A stretch of DNA of 64,000 nt from Rhodococcus pseudokoreensis (GTDB taxonomy: Bacteria; Actinomycetota; Actinomycetes; Mycobacteriales; Mycobacteriaceae). The notes beneath the pieces are model-generated. The model had not been told where the DNA came from, made no database searches, and worked only from the letters and a program-made list of their open reading frames with translations. Numbering within the stretch: position 1 is the first letter of the stretch; each line of letters opens with the position of its first letter. Shown one piece after another: positions 11,715 to 20,073 of this stretch. The stretch covers positions 3,038,001 through 3,102,000 of the forward strand of contig NZ_CP070619.1 in NCBI RefSeq assembly GCF_017068395.1, in the 5' to 3' direction. The position numbers and the translations under genes are program-made.

Positions 11715-13256
11715 ATGGACATCACCATCATCCTGATCTACCTGGGCGCGATGCTCGCGTTCGGCTGGTGGGGCAAACGCCGCGCGAGCAACTCCAGCGA
11801 GTACCTCGTCGCAGGCAGGCGTCTCGGCGGATTCCTGTACACCAGCACGATGGCGGCCGTCGTCATCGGCGGCGCCTCCACCGTCGGCGGCGTCGGCCTC
11901 GGCTACAAGTACGGACTCTCCGGGATGTGGCTGGTCGTGTCGATCGCCGCCGGCGTCCTGCTGCTCAGCCTGCTCTTCGCCGCCCGGATCCAGCGCCTGA
12001 AGGTGTACACCGTCTCCGGCATGCTCAAACTCCGGTACGGCATCGACGCCACCGGCGCGTCCGGCCTCGTGATGATGGCGTACACGCTCATGCTCACCGT
12101 CACGTCCACGATCGCCTACGCCACCATCTTCAACGTGCTGTTCGGCTTCGACCGGACCCTGTCGGTGGTCCTCGGCGGTCTCATCGTCGTGGTTTACTCC
12201 GCGATGGGCGGCATGTGGTCGATCACGCTCACCGACGTCGTCCAGTTCGTCATCAAGACCATCGGCGTCTTCGTCCTGCTGCTCCCGTTCACCTGGAGCC
12301 AGGCCGGCGGGTACGCCGGCATCAAGGAGCGCGTCGGCGAACAGGCGCTGGGGCTCGGCACCATCGGCACCGGCACCATCGTCACGTTCTTCGTCGTCTA
12401 CACCCTCGGCATCCTCATCGGACAGGACATCTGGCAGCGCGTGTTCACCGCGAAGTCGCCCGAGGTCGCGCGGTGGGGCGGCGTCACCGCCGGCGTCTAC
12501 TGCCTGCTGTACGGCGTCGCGGGCGCACTGATCGGCCTGGCCGCGTCCGCGCTGATGCCGGACATCGGTTCGTCCGACGACGTGTACGCCGACGTCGCGG
12601 TCCACGTCCTGCCCGTCGGCCTCAGCGGCATCGTCCTCGCCGCCGCGGTGGCCGCGATGATGTCGACCGCGTCCGGCGCGCTGATCGCCACCGCCACGGT
12701 CGCCCGCCAGGACGTCCTGCCACTCGTCGCCCAGATCTTCGGCCGCACCCGGCCCGAACTCGACACGTCCGACCCGGAAGCCGACGTGCGCGGCAACCGC
12801 CTCTACGTGATCGTGATCGGCCTCGTCAGCATCGTGATCGCCGCGCTCATCAACGACATCGTCTCCGCGCTGACCATCGCCTACGACATCCTGGTCGGCG
12901 GACTCCTCGTCCCCATCCTCGGCGGGCTCGTCTGGAAGCGCGCCACGGGAACGGCCGCGATGGCGGCCATGGCGGTGGGCACCTTCGCGACCATCGCCAC
13001 GATGTTCGTCGTCGGCGACGTCATGGCGAACGAACCGGTGTACGTCGGACTCGTCAGCGCGCTGGTGGTGTTCGTGGTGACCAGCCTGTTCACCGCACCC
13101 ACCCCGGCGTACGTGATGTCCGTGTGGAACGCGCGGGTGTCGGGAAAAGCTGAAGAAGAGCCGGTTCCGGACTCGAGCGTCGCGAGCACTTCAGCACCGA
13201 GCGTCGCGAGCACTTCAGCACCGAGCGTCGCGAGCACTTCAGCACCGATAGCCTGA
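11715..13256 (+). CDS. Sodium:solute symporter family permease
   Basis: This 513-residue integral membrane protein has about 13 hydrophobic segments and the SSS-family features GGRRLGGFLYTSTMAA-like substrate loop (AGRRLGGFLYT) and conserved glycines in the first two helices (GGASTVGGVGLGYKYG). Members import sugars, amino acids, urea or carboxylates with sodium. The ATG at 11715 was chosen because the long upstream extension is not hydrophobic and family members start close to a transmembrane helix (MDITIILIYLGAMLAFGWWG). The last 30 residues are low in complexity and made of an exact repeat. The downstream dehydrogenase and aldolase suggest a hydroxyacid or sugar-acid substrate, which is inference. 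Confidence 0.88.
   Translation: MDITIILIYLGAMLAFGWWGKRRASNSSEYLVAGRRLGGFLYTSTMAAVVIGGASTVGGVGLGYKYGLSGMWLVVSIAAGVLLLSLLFAARIQRLKVYTVSGMLKLRYGIDATGASGLVMMAYTLMLTVTSTIAYATIFNVLFGFDRTLSVVLGGLIVVVYSAMGGMWSITLTDVVQFVIKTIGVFVLLLPFTWSQAGGYAGIKERVGEQALGLGTIGTGTIVTFFVVYTLGILIGQDIWQRVFTAKSPEVARWGGVTAGVYCLLYGVAGALIGLAASALMPDIGSSDDVYADVAVHVLPVGLSGIVLAAAVAAMMSTASGALIATATVARQDVLPLVAQIFGRTRPELDTSDPEADVRGNRLYVIVIGLVSIVIAALINDIVSALTIAYDILVGGLLVPILGGLVWKRATGTAAMAAMAVGTFATIATMFVVGDVMANEPVYVGLVSALVVFVVTSLFTAPTPAYVMSVWNARVSGKAEEEPVPDSSVASTSAPSVASTSAPSVASTSAPIA
13175..13246 (+). repeat. Three exact 24-bp tandem repeats in the symporter C-terminal tail
   Basis: Three identical, directly adjacent 24-bp units lie at 13175-13198, 13199-13222 and 13223-13246. 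Each encodes S-V-A-S-T-S-A-P in the symporter frame. The repeats end 10 bp before the stop codon. The lack of any base change between units points to recent slippage or ongoing copy-number change. Confidence 0.95.
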
Positions 13257-13304
13257 GTGGGATCAGCGCACGAGGGTGTGTGCGCACGAGCGGGAGGAAT
13301 GACC

Positions 13305-13934
13305 GTGCCGAAGATCGTCGACCACGACGAGCGGAGACAGACGCTCGCCGACGCCGTGCTCGCGTTGATCGCGAGGGAGGGAATCTCCGCCGTCACCACG
13401 CGAGCGGTGGCGGAAGAGAGTGGGTGGTCGACCGGAGTGTTGAACCACTACTTCGGATCCCGGCACGAACTGCTCCTCGGGGCGCTTCGCCGGGCGGGCG
13501 ACATCCAGGGCGACCTGTACCGGGTGATCCTCGAGGAGGAGGGCGCCGGTCCGATCGAGAAGCTGCGGAACATCACCGCCAGCATCCTGCCGCTCGACGA
13601 ACGCCGACTCGCGATGACCCGCGTCTTCCTGTTCTTCTACGCGGAGGGGGCGGCCGAGGACACGGCCCGCGGTGAGATCGCCACGTTCCTCGCCCGCTGG
13701 CGCGGCGTCGTGCGCGAGACGGTCGTCGCCGCCCAGCGGGAGGGCATCGTCTCCCCCGACCTCGACGCGGACGCCGTCACCGTCGCGCTGGTGGCGCTGA
13801 CCGACGGGCTTGCACTGCAGGCCATTCTGGATCCCGTTGTCATGGAAGCGATCAGCACCGGGGACGCGGCCGCGCGCTGCGTCGACGCCGCCGTGCGGCG
13901 GACCACCGAAGAAGCGGGAGCGGTGGGCACATGA
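13305..13934 (+). CDS. TetR-family regulator (BetI-like)
   Basis: The 209-residue protein has a TetR DNA-binding domain at its N terminus (ISAVTTRAVAEESGWSTGVLNHYF) and a helical ligand domain with a BetI-like C terminus (EGIVSPDLDADAVTVALVALTDGL). I chose the GTG at 13305, seven bases after GGGAGG; the ATG at 13299 is in frame but too close to that site. It follows the symporter gene by 48 bp and overlaps the dehydrogenase gene by 4 bp, so it is probably co-transcribed with one or both and controls them. Confidence 0.88.
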   Translation: MPKIVDHDERRQTLADAVLALIAREGISAVTTRAVAEESGWSTGVLNHYFGSRHELLLGALRRAGDIQGDLYRVILEEEGAGPIEKLRNITASILPLDERRLAMTRVFLFFYAEGAAEDTARGEIATFLARWRGVVRETVVAAQREGIVSPDLDADAVTVALVALTDGLALQAILDPVVMEAISTGDAAARCVDAAVRRTTEEAGAVGT

Positions 13935-14890
13935 CCGACCGTGTCGTCGTCCTCGACGACTTCATTCCGGCCGAAGCACTGTCCGATTCCCTTGCTGCCG
14001 CGGGCATTTCCGCGGAGGTGATCCATCAATCCGAGTTCCCGTCCGGCCCGGGCGTCGTCGCCCTGCTCGTGGGTCCGGAAAACACCGGACTCGAGCCGCG
14101 TCACCTGTCGGAACTCCCGGATCTGCGACTGCTGTCGGCCACCTCCGCCGGGTACGACCACCTGCCGGTGTCGGCGGCGCACGAACGCGGCGTGTGGGTC
14201 ACGCGGGCAGTGGACTACTGCACCGAGGAAGTCGCGGACCACGCGTTCGCGCTCGCCGTCGGGCTGATCCGATCCACCCACACCCTCGACGGTTCCGTGC
14301 GGGCCGGCGGGTGGGATGTCACGGCCGCACCGCCGCGGCGCATCGCCGGAACCGTGCTGGGCCTCTACGGCTTCGGCCGGATCGCCGGCGCACTCGCGGT
14401 GCGGGCCCGGGCCGTGGGCGTGACCGTGCTCGTCAGCGGCCGCGGGCTGAGCGACCGCGCCGCGGAACTCGCGGCCGACGGCGTCGAGGTGGTCGGGTTC
14501 GACGAACTACTGCGCCGCTCGGACGTACTGAGCCTGCACGTTCCCCTGACTTCCGAGACGCGGGGCCTGATCGACGCGCGTGCGCTGGCGACGATGCGGC
14601 CCGGCGGGTATCTGGTGAACGTCTCCCGCGGCGGACTCGTCGACCACGACGCACTCGGCGCAGCACTGCGCAGCGGGCACCTCGCAGGTGCTGCCGTCGA
14701 CGTTCTCCCGAACGAACCGCCTGCACAGGACGATCCGATCCTGCAGATCCCCAACCTCGTGATCACCCCGCACGCCGCGTGGTACTCGTCGCAGGTCGCG
14801 CACACCCTGGCGGAGCAGTCGGCGCGCAACGTCGCCGCGGTCCTGACGGGCGGATCCCCGGTGGGAGTCGTTGCCCCACCGGGGATGTGA
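13931..14890 (+). CDS. D-isomer-specific 2-hydroxyacid dehydrogenase
   Basis: This 319-residue NAD-dependent enzyme interconverts a D-2-hydroxyacid and its 2-oxoacid. It has the Rossmann motif GLYGFGRIAGALA, the substrate-binding arginine in NVSRGGLVD, the glutamate in PNEPP and the catalytic histidine in ITPHAAW. Closest in style to glyoxylate/hydroxypyruvate reductases or phosphoglycerate-dehydrogenase relatives without the regulatory domain. It overlaps the TetR gene by 4 bp and converges on the aldolase gene. With the symporter and aldolase it suggests use of a C3-C6 hydroxyacid. Confidence 0.9.
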   Translation: MTDRVVVLDDFIPAEALSDSLAAAGISAEVIHQSEFPSGPGVVALLVGPENTGLEPRHLSELPDLRLLSATSAGYDHLPVSAAHERGVWVTRAVDYCTEEVADHAFALAVGLIRSTHTLDGSVRAGGWDVTAAPPRRIAGTVLGLYGFGRIAGALAVRARAVGVTVLVSGRGLSDRAAELAADGVEVVGFDELLRRSDVLSLHVPLTSETRGLIDARALATMRPGGYLVNVSRGGLVDHDALGAALRSGHLAGAAVDVLPNEPPAQDDPILQIPNLVITPHAAWYSSQVAHTLAEQSARNVAAVLTGGSPVGVVAPPGM

Positions 14891-14915
14891 TCGCTGTTCA
14901 ATCCTTGAAGGCAGT

Positions 14916-15698
14916 TCAGTCCTTGTAGCCGGGGGCGGTCCGGTCCAGCATCCGCAGCAGCGCCGCCCACGCCATCTCGTAGGCCTGGTCGTCGGCGAAG
15001 TCGTCGGTGGCCTCACCGGCGAACTGCCGCGCGGTGTGCTCGGCGATCTCGGCCGACGGCACACGCAGGTCACCCGACGCCTGGGCGGCGATCTGGATGT
15101 CACACGCCTTCTCCAGGTAGAACATTCGCAGAAACGCCTCGGCGGCGGACTCACCCACGGTGAGCAGGCCGTGATTGCGCAGGATCATCGCGGGGTGGTC
15201 GCCGAGATCCTCGACCAACCGCACCCGCTCGGCCGTGTTGAGGGCGATGCCTTCGTAGTCGTGGTAGCCGACCCGGTTGTAGAACTCCATCGAGATCTGG
15301 TTGAGCGGCAGCAGTCCGTGCTCCTGCGCGGCCACCGCGCACCCGGCCTTCGTGTGGGTGTGCAGCACGCAGTGCGCGTCCGTCCGAGCCTCGTGGATAG
15401 CGCCGTGAATCACGAATCCCGCTGGGTTGACGTGATATTCGGACGGATCGACGAGTTCACCGTCGAGCCCGATCTTCACCAGGCTGGAGGCGGTGATCTC
15501 CTCGAACAACAGTCCGTACGGGTTGATGAGGAAGTGGTGTTCGGGCCCGGGAAGCCGGACCGAGACGTGCGTAAAGATCAGGTCGGTCATCTTGAAATGT
15601 GCGAGCAGGCGGTACACCGCCGCGAGTTCACGACGCAGTTCCGTCTCGGTTTTCGCCGGAGTCGCCCGGCCCTGCGACGTGACGGTGGGTGCACTCAT
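14916..15698 (-). CDS. Class II aldolase/adducin-family protein
   Basis: The 260-residue protein has the zinc-binding HTHTKAG motif, a further histidine in RNHGLLTVG and the adducin-like N-terminal region (LAHFKMTDLIFTHVSVRLPG). Members are fuculose- or ribulose-phosphate aldolases, epimerases or decarboxylases, so the reaction is not fixed by sequence. The start at 15698 follows GAGGAG; an upstream in-frame ATG lacks a site. The 17-mer shared with the symporter promoter lies about 40 bp upstream, so the two genes are probably induced together. Confidence 0.85.
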   Translation of the reverse strand: MSAPTVTSQGRATPAKTETELRRELAAVYRLLAHFKMTDLIFTHVSVRLPGPEHHFLINPYGLLFEEITASSLVKIGLDGELVDPSEYHVNPAGFVIHGAIHEARTDAHCVLHTHTKAGCAVAAQEHGLLPLNQISMEFYNRVGYHDYEGIALNTAERVRLVEDLGDHPAMILRNHGLLTVGESAAEAFLRMFYLEKACDIQIAAQASGDLRVPSAEIAEHTARQFAGEATDDFADDQAYEMAWAALLRMLDRTAPGYKD

Positions 15699-15737
15699 GC
15701 GGGATCTCCTCGATCGCGGAACGGATTTCGGCTTAAA

Positions 15738-15754
15738 TGTATCAACTGGTTTAT
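15738..15754. promoter_or_regulatory. Candidate operator upstream of class II aldolase
   Basis: TGTATCAACTGGTTTAT matches the motif at 11590-11606 in 15 of 17 positions. It runs into an ACTGG...CCAGT inverted arrangement centred on TTTATATAAA, about 40 bp before the aldolase start. The regulator could be the LysR or the TetR protein encoded between the two sites. Confidence 0.5.
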
Positions 15755-15804
15755 ATAAACGCCAGTGTTTGGCCACCCGTCACCACCGGGAGCAAACGCG
15801 CGGC

Positions 15805-16389
15805 TCAGTCGAGCCGTCCACCCAGCATGCCCCGCAGTGAGCGGAGGCAGAGTTCCCGTAACTCGCTCTCGGCGATCGAGGGGTGGTCGAGCCAGTCCAT
15901 GCAGACGGCGCGGACGAAGGCGATCCAGCCGCGCACGGCGACGCCGACGAGTTCGCGCTCGCCGGCGGGGGGATCGAGCGCGTCGACGATGCGCCGCTGC
16001 TGGGCGTCGAGTTCCCGTTCGACGATGGCCCGGATGTCGGCGTCGGCCGACAGCGCACCGTGATTGATGGCCCGGACTCCGTGCCGGTGTCCCGCAACGT
16101 GCTCGAAGTACGCGGCGAGACCGGCCGCGACCTGTTCCTCGACAGGGAGAGCGGCGTCGGGGGCGGTCACCTCGAGGAGTCGTTCGGATTCGCGTTCGAC
16201 GATCGCGGCGAAGAAATCCCGCTTTGTCGGGAAGTAGTGGTACATCAGTCCGCGCGACACCTCGGCGAGTTCCGCGACCTCCTCGATCCACACGTCCTCG
16301 TAGGGGCGGTCCGCGAACAGCCGCGCGCCGATGTCGAGCAACTGCGCGCGGCGCTGCTCGGGGGCGAGTCGGCGGCGGGCGCTGGTCAT
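15805..16389 (-). CDS. TetR-family regulator next to CYP102-like P450
   Basis: This 194-residue protein has the TetR HTH (YEDVWIEEVAELAEVSRGLMYHYFPTKRDFF, residues about 27-57) and a variable helical ligand domain. It is divergent from the P450 gene. The same neighbourhood exists in Bacillus megaterium, where the TetR repressor BM3R1 sits beside the fatty-acid hydroxylase P450 BM3 and is released by fatty acids. Two related sites ending in TTCAGTA lie between the genes and are the likely operators. Confidence 0.88.
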   Translation of the reverse strand: MTSARRRLAPEQRRAQLLDIGARLFADRPYEDVWIEEVAELAEVSRGLMYHYFPTKRDFFAAIVERESERLLEVTAPDAALPVEEQVAAGLAAYFEHVAGHRHGVRAINHGALSADADIRAIVERELDAQQRRIVDALDPPAGERELVGVAVRGWIAFVRAVCMDWLDHPSIAESELRELCLRSLRGMLGGRLD

Positions 16390-16400
16390 GCCAGCAACCG

Positions 16401-16458
16401 TACTGCTTGACACCGGTTCAGTAAGGCGTACCTTGCGTACTAGACATCAATTCAGTAA
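16401..16458. promoter_or_regulatory. Two related operator-like sites before the CYP102-like gene
   Basis: A 16-bp segment occurs twice with four changes: GACACCGGTTCAGTAA at 16409-16424 and GACATCAATTCAGTAA at 16443-16458. Each is preceded by TACTR, so each forms an imperfect TACTG...CAGTA dyad. They lie between the TetR gene and the P450 gene and are best read as TetR operators. Confidence 0.6.
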
Positions 16459-16487
16459 CGCGGGCCACATCGACACGGGGGTCGACA

Positions 16488-17885
16488 ATGAGCGTCGAAT
16501 CACTGCACACCACAGCCGAGGCGACGATTCCGCATCCGCGATGGCGGCTTCCCGTCTTCGGCGACGTGTTCGGGCTCAGCATCCGCACTCCCGTGCAGAA
16601 TTCGATGGAGATCGGCCGCAGGCTCGGGCCCATCTTCGAGCGCAACGTCCTCGGCAACAAGTTCGTGTTCGCGTCCGGAGCAGACATGGTCGCGGAACTC
16701 TCCGACGAATCGCGGTTCGCGAAGCACCTGGCGCCCGGCGTCGCGTCGCTGCGCGAGGTCGGCGGCGACGGGTTGTTCACCGCGTACAACCACGAGCCGA
16801 ACTGGGGCAAGGCGCACAACCTGCTCGCCCCGGCGTTTACGAAATCCGCGATGCGGTCGTATCACCGCACGATGCTCGACGTCGCAGGCGAGTTGACGGA
16901 ACACTGGGACGCCCGCACGGGCGGCACCCCCGTCGACGTGTCTTCCGACATGACGAAGCTGACGCTCGAGACCATCGGCCGGACCGGGTTCAGCTACTCC
17001 TTCGACTCGTTCACCCGGGAACGGCCGCACCCGTTCGTACAGGCGATGGTCGGTGCGCTGAGCCATTCGCAGCGCACCACGTTCGTGAAGTCCACACCGC
17101 TCGGACGGCTGCTGGTGCGGCGGTCGGATCGCCGCAACGTCGCCAACCTGGAACACATGGCCGAGGTCGTCGACGAGGTGATCCGCGCCCGCCGCGACAG
17201 CGCCGAGGCGGGCCCCGAGGACCTGCTCGAATTGATGCTGCGGGCGGCCCGGGAGGACGACCCCAACCGGATCGACGAGTTGAACATCCGCCACCAGGTG
17301 GTGACATTCCTGGTCGCGGGACACGAAACCACCTCCGGTGCACTGTCGTTCGCCCTGTACTACCTGTCGCGGCATCCCGACGTCCTCGCGAAGGCGCAAG
17401 CGGAGGTCGATGCGGTCTGGGGCGACGAGGAACCCGCGTTCGAGCAGGTCGCGAAGCTCCGCTACGTGCGCCGGGTGCTGGACGAATCGTTGCGGCTGTG
17501 GCCGACGGCGCCCGCGTACGGCCGGGAGGCGACAGTCGACACGACCCTCGTCGGCAAGTACCCGATGAAGGTCGGCGACTGGGTCCTCGTCCTCATCCCT
17601 GCCCTGCACCGCGACCCCGTGTGGGGTGAGAACCGGGAGGCGTTCGACCCCGACCATTTCCTGCCCGAGCGCATCCGGTCCCGTCCCGCGCACGTGTACA
17701 AGCCGTTCGGGACCGGCGAGCGGGCCTGCATCGGACGGCAGTTCGCCATCCACGAGGCCGTCCTGGTTCTCGGGACGATCCTGCGTCGGTACGACATCCT
17801 GGGCGACCCCGACTATCGGCTGAAGGTCGCCGAGCGGCTCACTCTCATGCCGGAGGGATTCACGCTGCAATTACGCCGGCGCTGA
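16488..17885 (+). CDS. Cytochrome P450, CYP102-like stand-alone heme domain
   Basis: The 465-residue protein is a P450 whose sequence resembles the heme half of fatty-acid hydroxylase P450 BM3. It has the oxygen-binding I-helix motif AGHETTSG, the ExxR motif in DESLRLW, and the heme-ligand loop FGTGERACIGRQFA with the thiolate cysteine. Unlike BM3 it ends after the heme domain, so a separate reductase or ferredoxin must supply electrons; none is adjacent. Fatty-acid or related long-chain hydroxylation is the family expectation. Its divergent TetR regulator and two operator-like repeats suggest substrate-inducible expression. Confidence 0.88.
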   Translation: MSVESLHTTAEATIPHPRWRLPVFGDVFGLSIRTPVQNSMEIGRRLGPIFERNVLGNKFVFASGADMVAELSDESRFAKHLAPGVASLREVGGDGLFTAYNHEPNWGKAHNLLAPAFTKSAMRSYHRTMLDVAGELTEHWDARTGGTPVDVSSDMTKLTLETIGRTGFSYSFDSFTRERPHPFVQAMVGALSHSQRTTFVKSTPLGRLLVRRSDRRNVANLEHMAEVVDEVIRARRDSAEAGPEDLLELMLRAAREDDPNRIDELNIRHQVVTFLVAGHETTSGALSFALYYLSRHPDVLAKAQAEVDAVWGDEEPAFEQVAKLRYVRRVLDESLRLWPTAPAYGREATVDTTLVGKYPMKVGDWVLVLIPALHRDPVWGENREAFDPDHFLPERIRSRPAHVYKPFGTGERACIGRQFAIHEAVLVLGTILRRYDILGDPDYRLKVAERLTLMPEGFTLQLRRR

Positions 17886-17919
17886 GCGCTGCCGGATCCT
17901 TGACAGCCACAAAGTGAAG

Positions 17920-17941
17920 GTTACTATCAAAATATAGTAAC
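17920..17941. promoter_or_regulatory. Perfect TetR-type operator before the MFS exporter
   Basis: A perfect 8-bp inverted repeat with a 6-nt centre, GTTACTAT-caaaat-ATAGTAAC, lies 21 bp before the exporter start, where it would overlap the promoter. The TetR protein encoded at the end of this two-gene operon is the obvious binder, giving a self-limiting drug-response loop. Confidence 0.8.
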
Positions 17942-17962
17942 TTCCTTTCGAGTGGAGCTGTC

Positions 17963-19486
17963 ATGAGTGAAACGACGGTCATCGAAGTAACCCCACGCCG
18001 CTGGTGGGCGCTCGGCGCCCTGTCCGTGGCCATGCTGACCATCGGACTCGACATCACGGTCCTGACGGTGGCACTACCGACCCTCGCGGTCGATCTCGAC
18101 GCCGACAACTCGCAACTGCAGTGGTTCAGTTCGGCGTACACCCTCGTCCTCGCCGCGGCGCTGCTACCCGCCGGGGCGCTCGGCGACCGATACGGCCGCA
18201 AGAGGCTACTGCTCGGCGCCCTCGTCCTGTTCGGTGCCGCGTCGCTGCTCTGCAGCTACGCGAGCACGTCGGGTCAGCTGATCGCCGGTCGCGCACTGCT
18301 CGGACTGGGAGCCGCGGTGATGATGCCGCTGTCGATGGCCGTGCTGCCCGTCCTGTTCCCCGACGCGGACGAACGGTCGCGGGCACTGACCATCTGGGTG
18401 ACGTCCACCGCGATCGGCCTGCCCCTCGGCCCGATTCTCGGCGGCTGGCTGCTCGGGCACTTCTGGTGGGGATCGGTGTTCCTGATCAACGTGCCGCTGG
18501 TCGTCGTCGGCGCGATCGCCGTCGCGACCCTGGTACCGGAATCGCGCAGCGAGGAGCGGTCGACCACCGACTACCTCGGCGCCGTGCTGTCTTCGTTCGG
18601 ATTACTCAGCCTCACTTACGGTTTCATCGAGGCCGGCCAGGACGGCTGGGGCGACGCTCTCGCGTTGACGTCGATCGCGGCGTCCGTGGTCGTGCTCGGG
18701 CTGTTCGCGATGTGGGAACGGCGGTCGCGGCATCCGCTGATCGACACGTCGTTGTTCGCCAGCCCCGGATTCCGCTGGGGCACGATCTTCACGACCCTGG
18801 TCAACTTCGGGATGTTCGGGCTGTTCTTCACGGTGCCGCAGTACTTTCAGGCCGTGCTCGGCGTGGACGCGCTAGGCAGCGGCCTCCGCCTGCTGCCGTT
18901 GATCGGCGGACTGCTGGTCGGCACCCGGCTCTGCGACCAACTGCTTCGGCGGGCCGGCGCCCGGCCGGTCATCGTCATCGGGTTCACCCTCCTCACCGCG
19001 GGTCTCGCGACCGGCGCCCTGACGTCCGTCGATTCCGCGTACTGGTTCACCGCGACGTGGATCGCACTCGTCGGCGCGGGAATGGGCTGCGTGATGCCCG
19101 CAGCGATGGGAGCCGCCCTGGGCGCGTTGTCGGCCGAACGGTCCGGTTCCGGTTCGGCACTGGTCCAGGCGCTGCGGCAGGCGGGCGGCACGATCGGGGT
19201 CGCGGTGCTCGGCACCGTCCTCGCCACCCGGTACCGGTCCGAACTGGGCGAACTGGACGTGAATCCGGTCCGCGACGGCGTCAACGCCGGCGTCGCGGTG
19301 GCCAGGGCAACCGGCGACCCGTCGATGCTCGCGCACGTCCAGGCGTCGTTCGTCTCCGGGATGAGTCTCATGCTGTGGATCTGCGCGGCGATCTGCGCCG
19401 TCGCGGTCGTGCTCGCAGCGCGTTTCACGCCCCGCGATACCCCAGCCCCTGCGCAGGATGAGTCAGAATCGGTATATGTCCACTGA
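17963..19486 (+). CDS. MFS multidrug exporter, DHA2 (14-TMS) type
   Basis: This 507-residue membrane protein has the drug:H+ antiporter signature of the EmrB/QacA group: DITVLTVALPTLAVDLDA in helix 1, LGDRYGRKRLLL in the 2-3 loop and the motif C-like GLPLGPILGGWLLGHFWW in helix 5. Length and helix number (about 14) fit DHA2. Its stop overlaps the start of the downstream TetR gene, and a perfect operator precedes it. The substrate is unknown; efflux of a toxic hydrophobic compound is the usual role. Confidence 0.92.
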   Translation: MSETTVIEVTPRRWWALGALSVAMLTIGLDITVLTVALPTLAVDLDADNSQLQWFSSAYTLVLAAALLPAGALGDRYGRKRLLLGALVLFGAASLLCSYASTSGQLIAGRALLGLGAAVMMPLSMAVLPVLFPDADERSRALTIWVTSTAIGLPLGPILGGWLLGHFWWGSVFLINVPLVVVGAIAVATLVPESRSEERSTTDYLGAVLSSFGLLSLTYGFIEAGQDGWGDALALTSIAASVVVLGLFAMWERRSRHPLIDTSLFASPGFRWGTIFTTLVNFGMFGLFFTVPQYFQAVLGVDALGSGLRLLPLIGGLLVGTRLCDQLLRRAGARPVIVIGFTLLTAGLATGALTSVDSAYWFTATWIALVGAGMGCVMPAAMGAALGALSAERSGSGSALVQALRQAGGTIGVAVLGTVLATRYRSELGELDVNPVRDGVNAGVAVARATGDPSMLAHVQASFVSGMSLMLWICAAICAVAVVLAARFTPRDTPAPAQDESESVYVH

Positions 19487-20069
19487 TGCCCGACCAGGCC
19501 TCCGGGAGCGGAAGAAGGCACGCACCCGGCTGACCATCCGCGCCGAGGCGTTTCGGCTGTTCCACGAACAGGGCTACGCCGACACCACGATCGAGCAGAT
19601 CGCCGACGCCGCGGACGTGTCGCCGAGCACCTTCTTCCGGTATTTCCCCACCAAGGAACAACTGGTGCTGGCCGACGACCTCGATCCGCTCATGATCGAG
19701 GCCATCGAGGCGCAACCGGCGGACGTCCCGCTGATCACCGCGTTCCGGAAGGCCGCCGAGTCCGTGTTCGCCGGTCTGTCCGAGGCAGACATGGCGTTCG
19801 AGCAGAACCGTCAGGAACTGCTGTACTCGGTCCCCGAACTGCGACGCGCCCTCATGCAGGAAATGGTGCGCAGCCTCGACATGATCGCGGGCGTCCTGGC
19901 GCGCAGGGTCGGGCGCACCGCCGACGACTTCGAGGTCCGCGCGCTCGCCGGGGCCATCGTCGGCGTGATCCTCGGTGTCGTCGATCAGCTTCCGGGGGAT
20001 CTGCCGCTCGCCCTGCGCGCGCTGGAATTCCTCGAGAACGGCCTTCCGCTGGGGCATGCCTCGTCGTAG
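19476..20069 (+). CDS. TetR-family regulator of the MFS exporter
   Basis: This 197-residue protein starts with a basic tail (RERKKARTRLTIRAEAFRLF) and a clear TetR HTH (TTIEQIADAADVSPSTFFRYFPTKE). The rest is a variable helical ligand domain. The start at 19476 overlaps the exporter stop by 11 bp; an ATG at 19458 is also in frame. Translation coupling and the palindrome at 17920-17941 argue that it represses the exporter operon including itself. Confidence 0.9.
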   Translation: MSTDARPGLRERKKARTRLTIRAEAFRLFHEQGYADTTIEQIADAADVSPSTFFRYFPTKEQLVLADDLDPLMIEAIEAQPADVPLITAFRKAAESVFAGLSEADMAFEQNRQELLYSVPELRRALMQEMVRSLDMIAGVLARRVGRTADDFEVRALAGAIVGVILGVVDQLPGDLPLALRALEFLENGLPLGHASS

Positions 20070-20073
20070 CCCG

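Noticed and set aside
13175..13246. 24-bp repeats as an iteron or attachment site
   Set aside because: They are in frame inside the symporter gene, and no replication or integrase gene is nearby.
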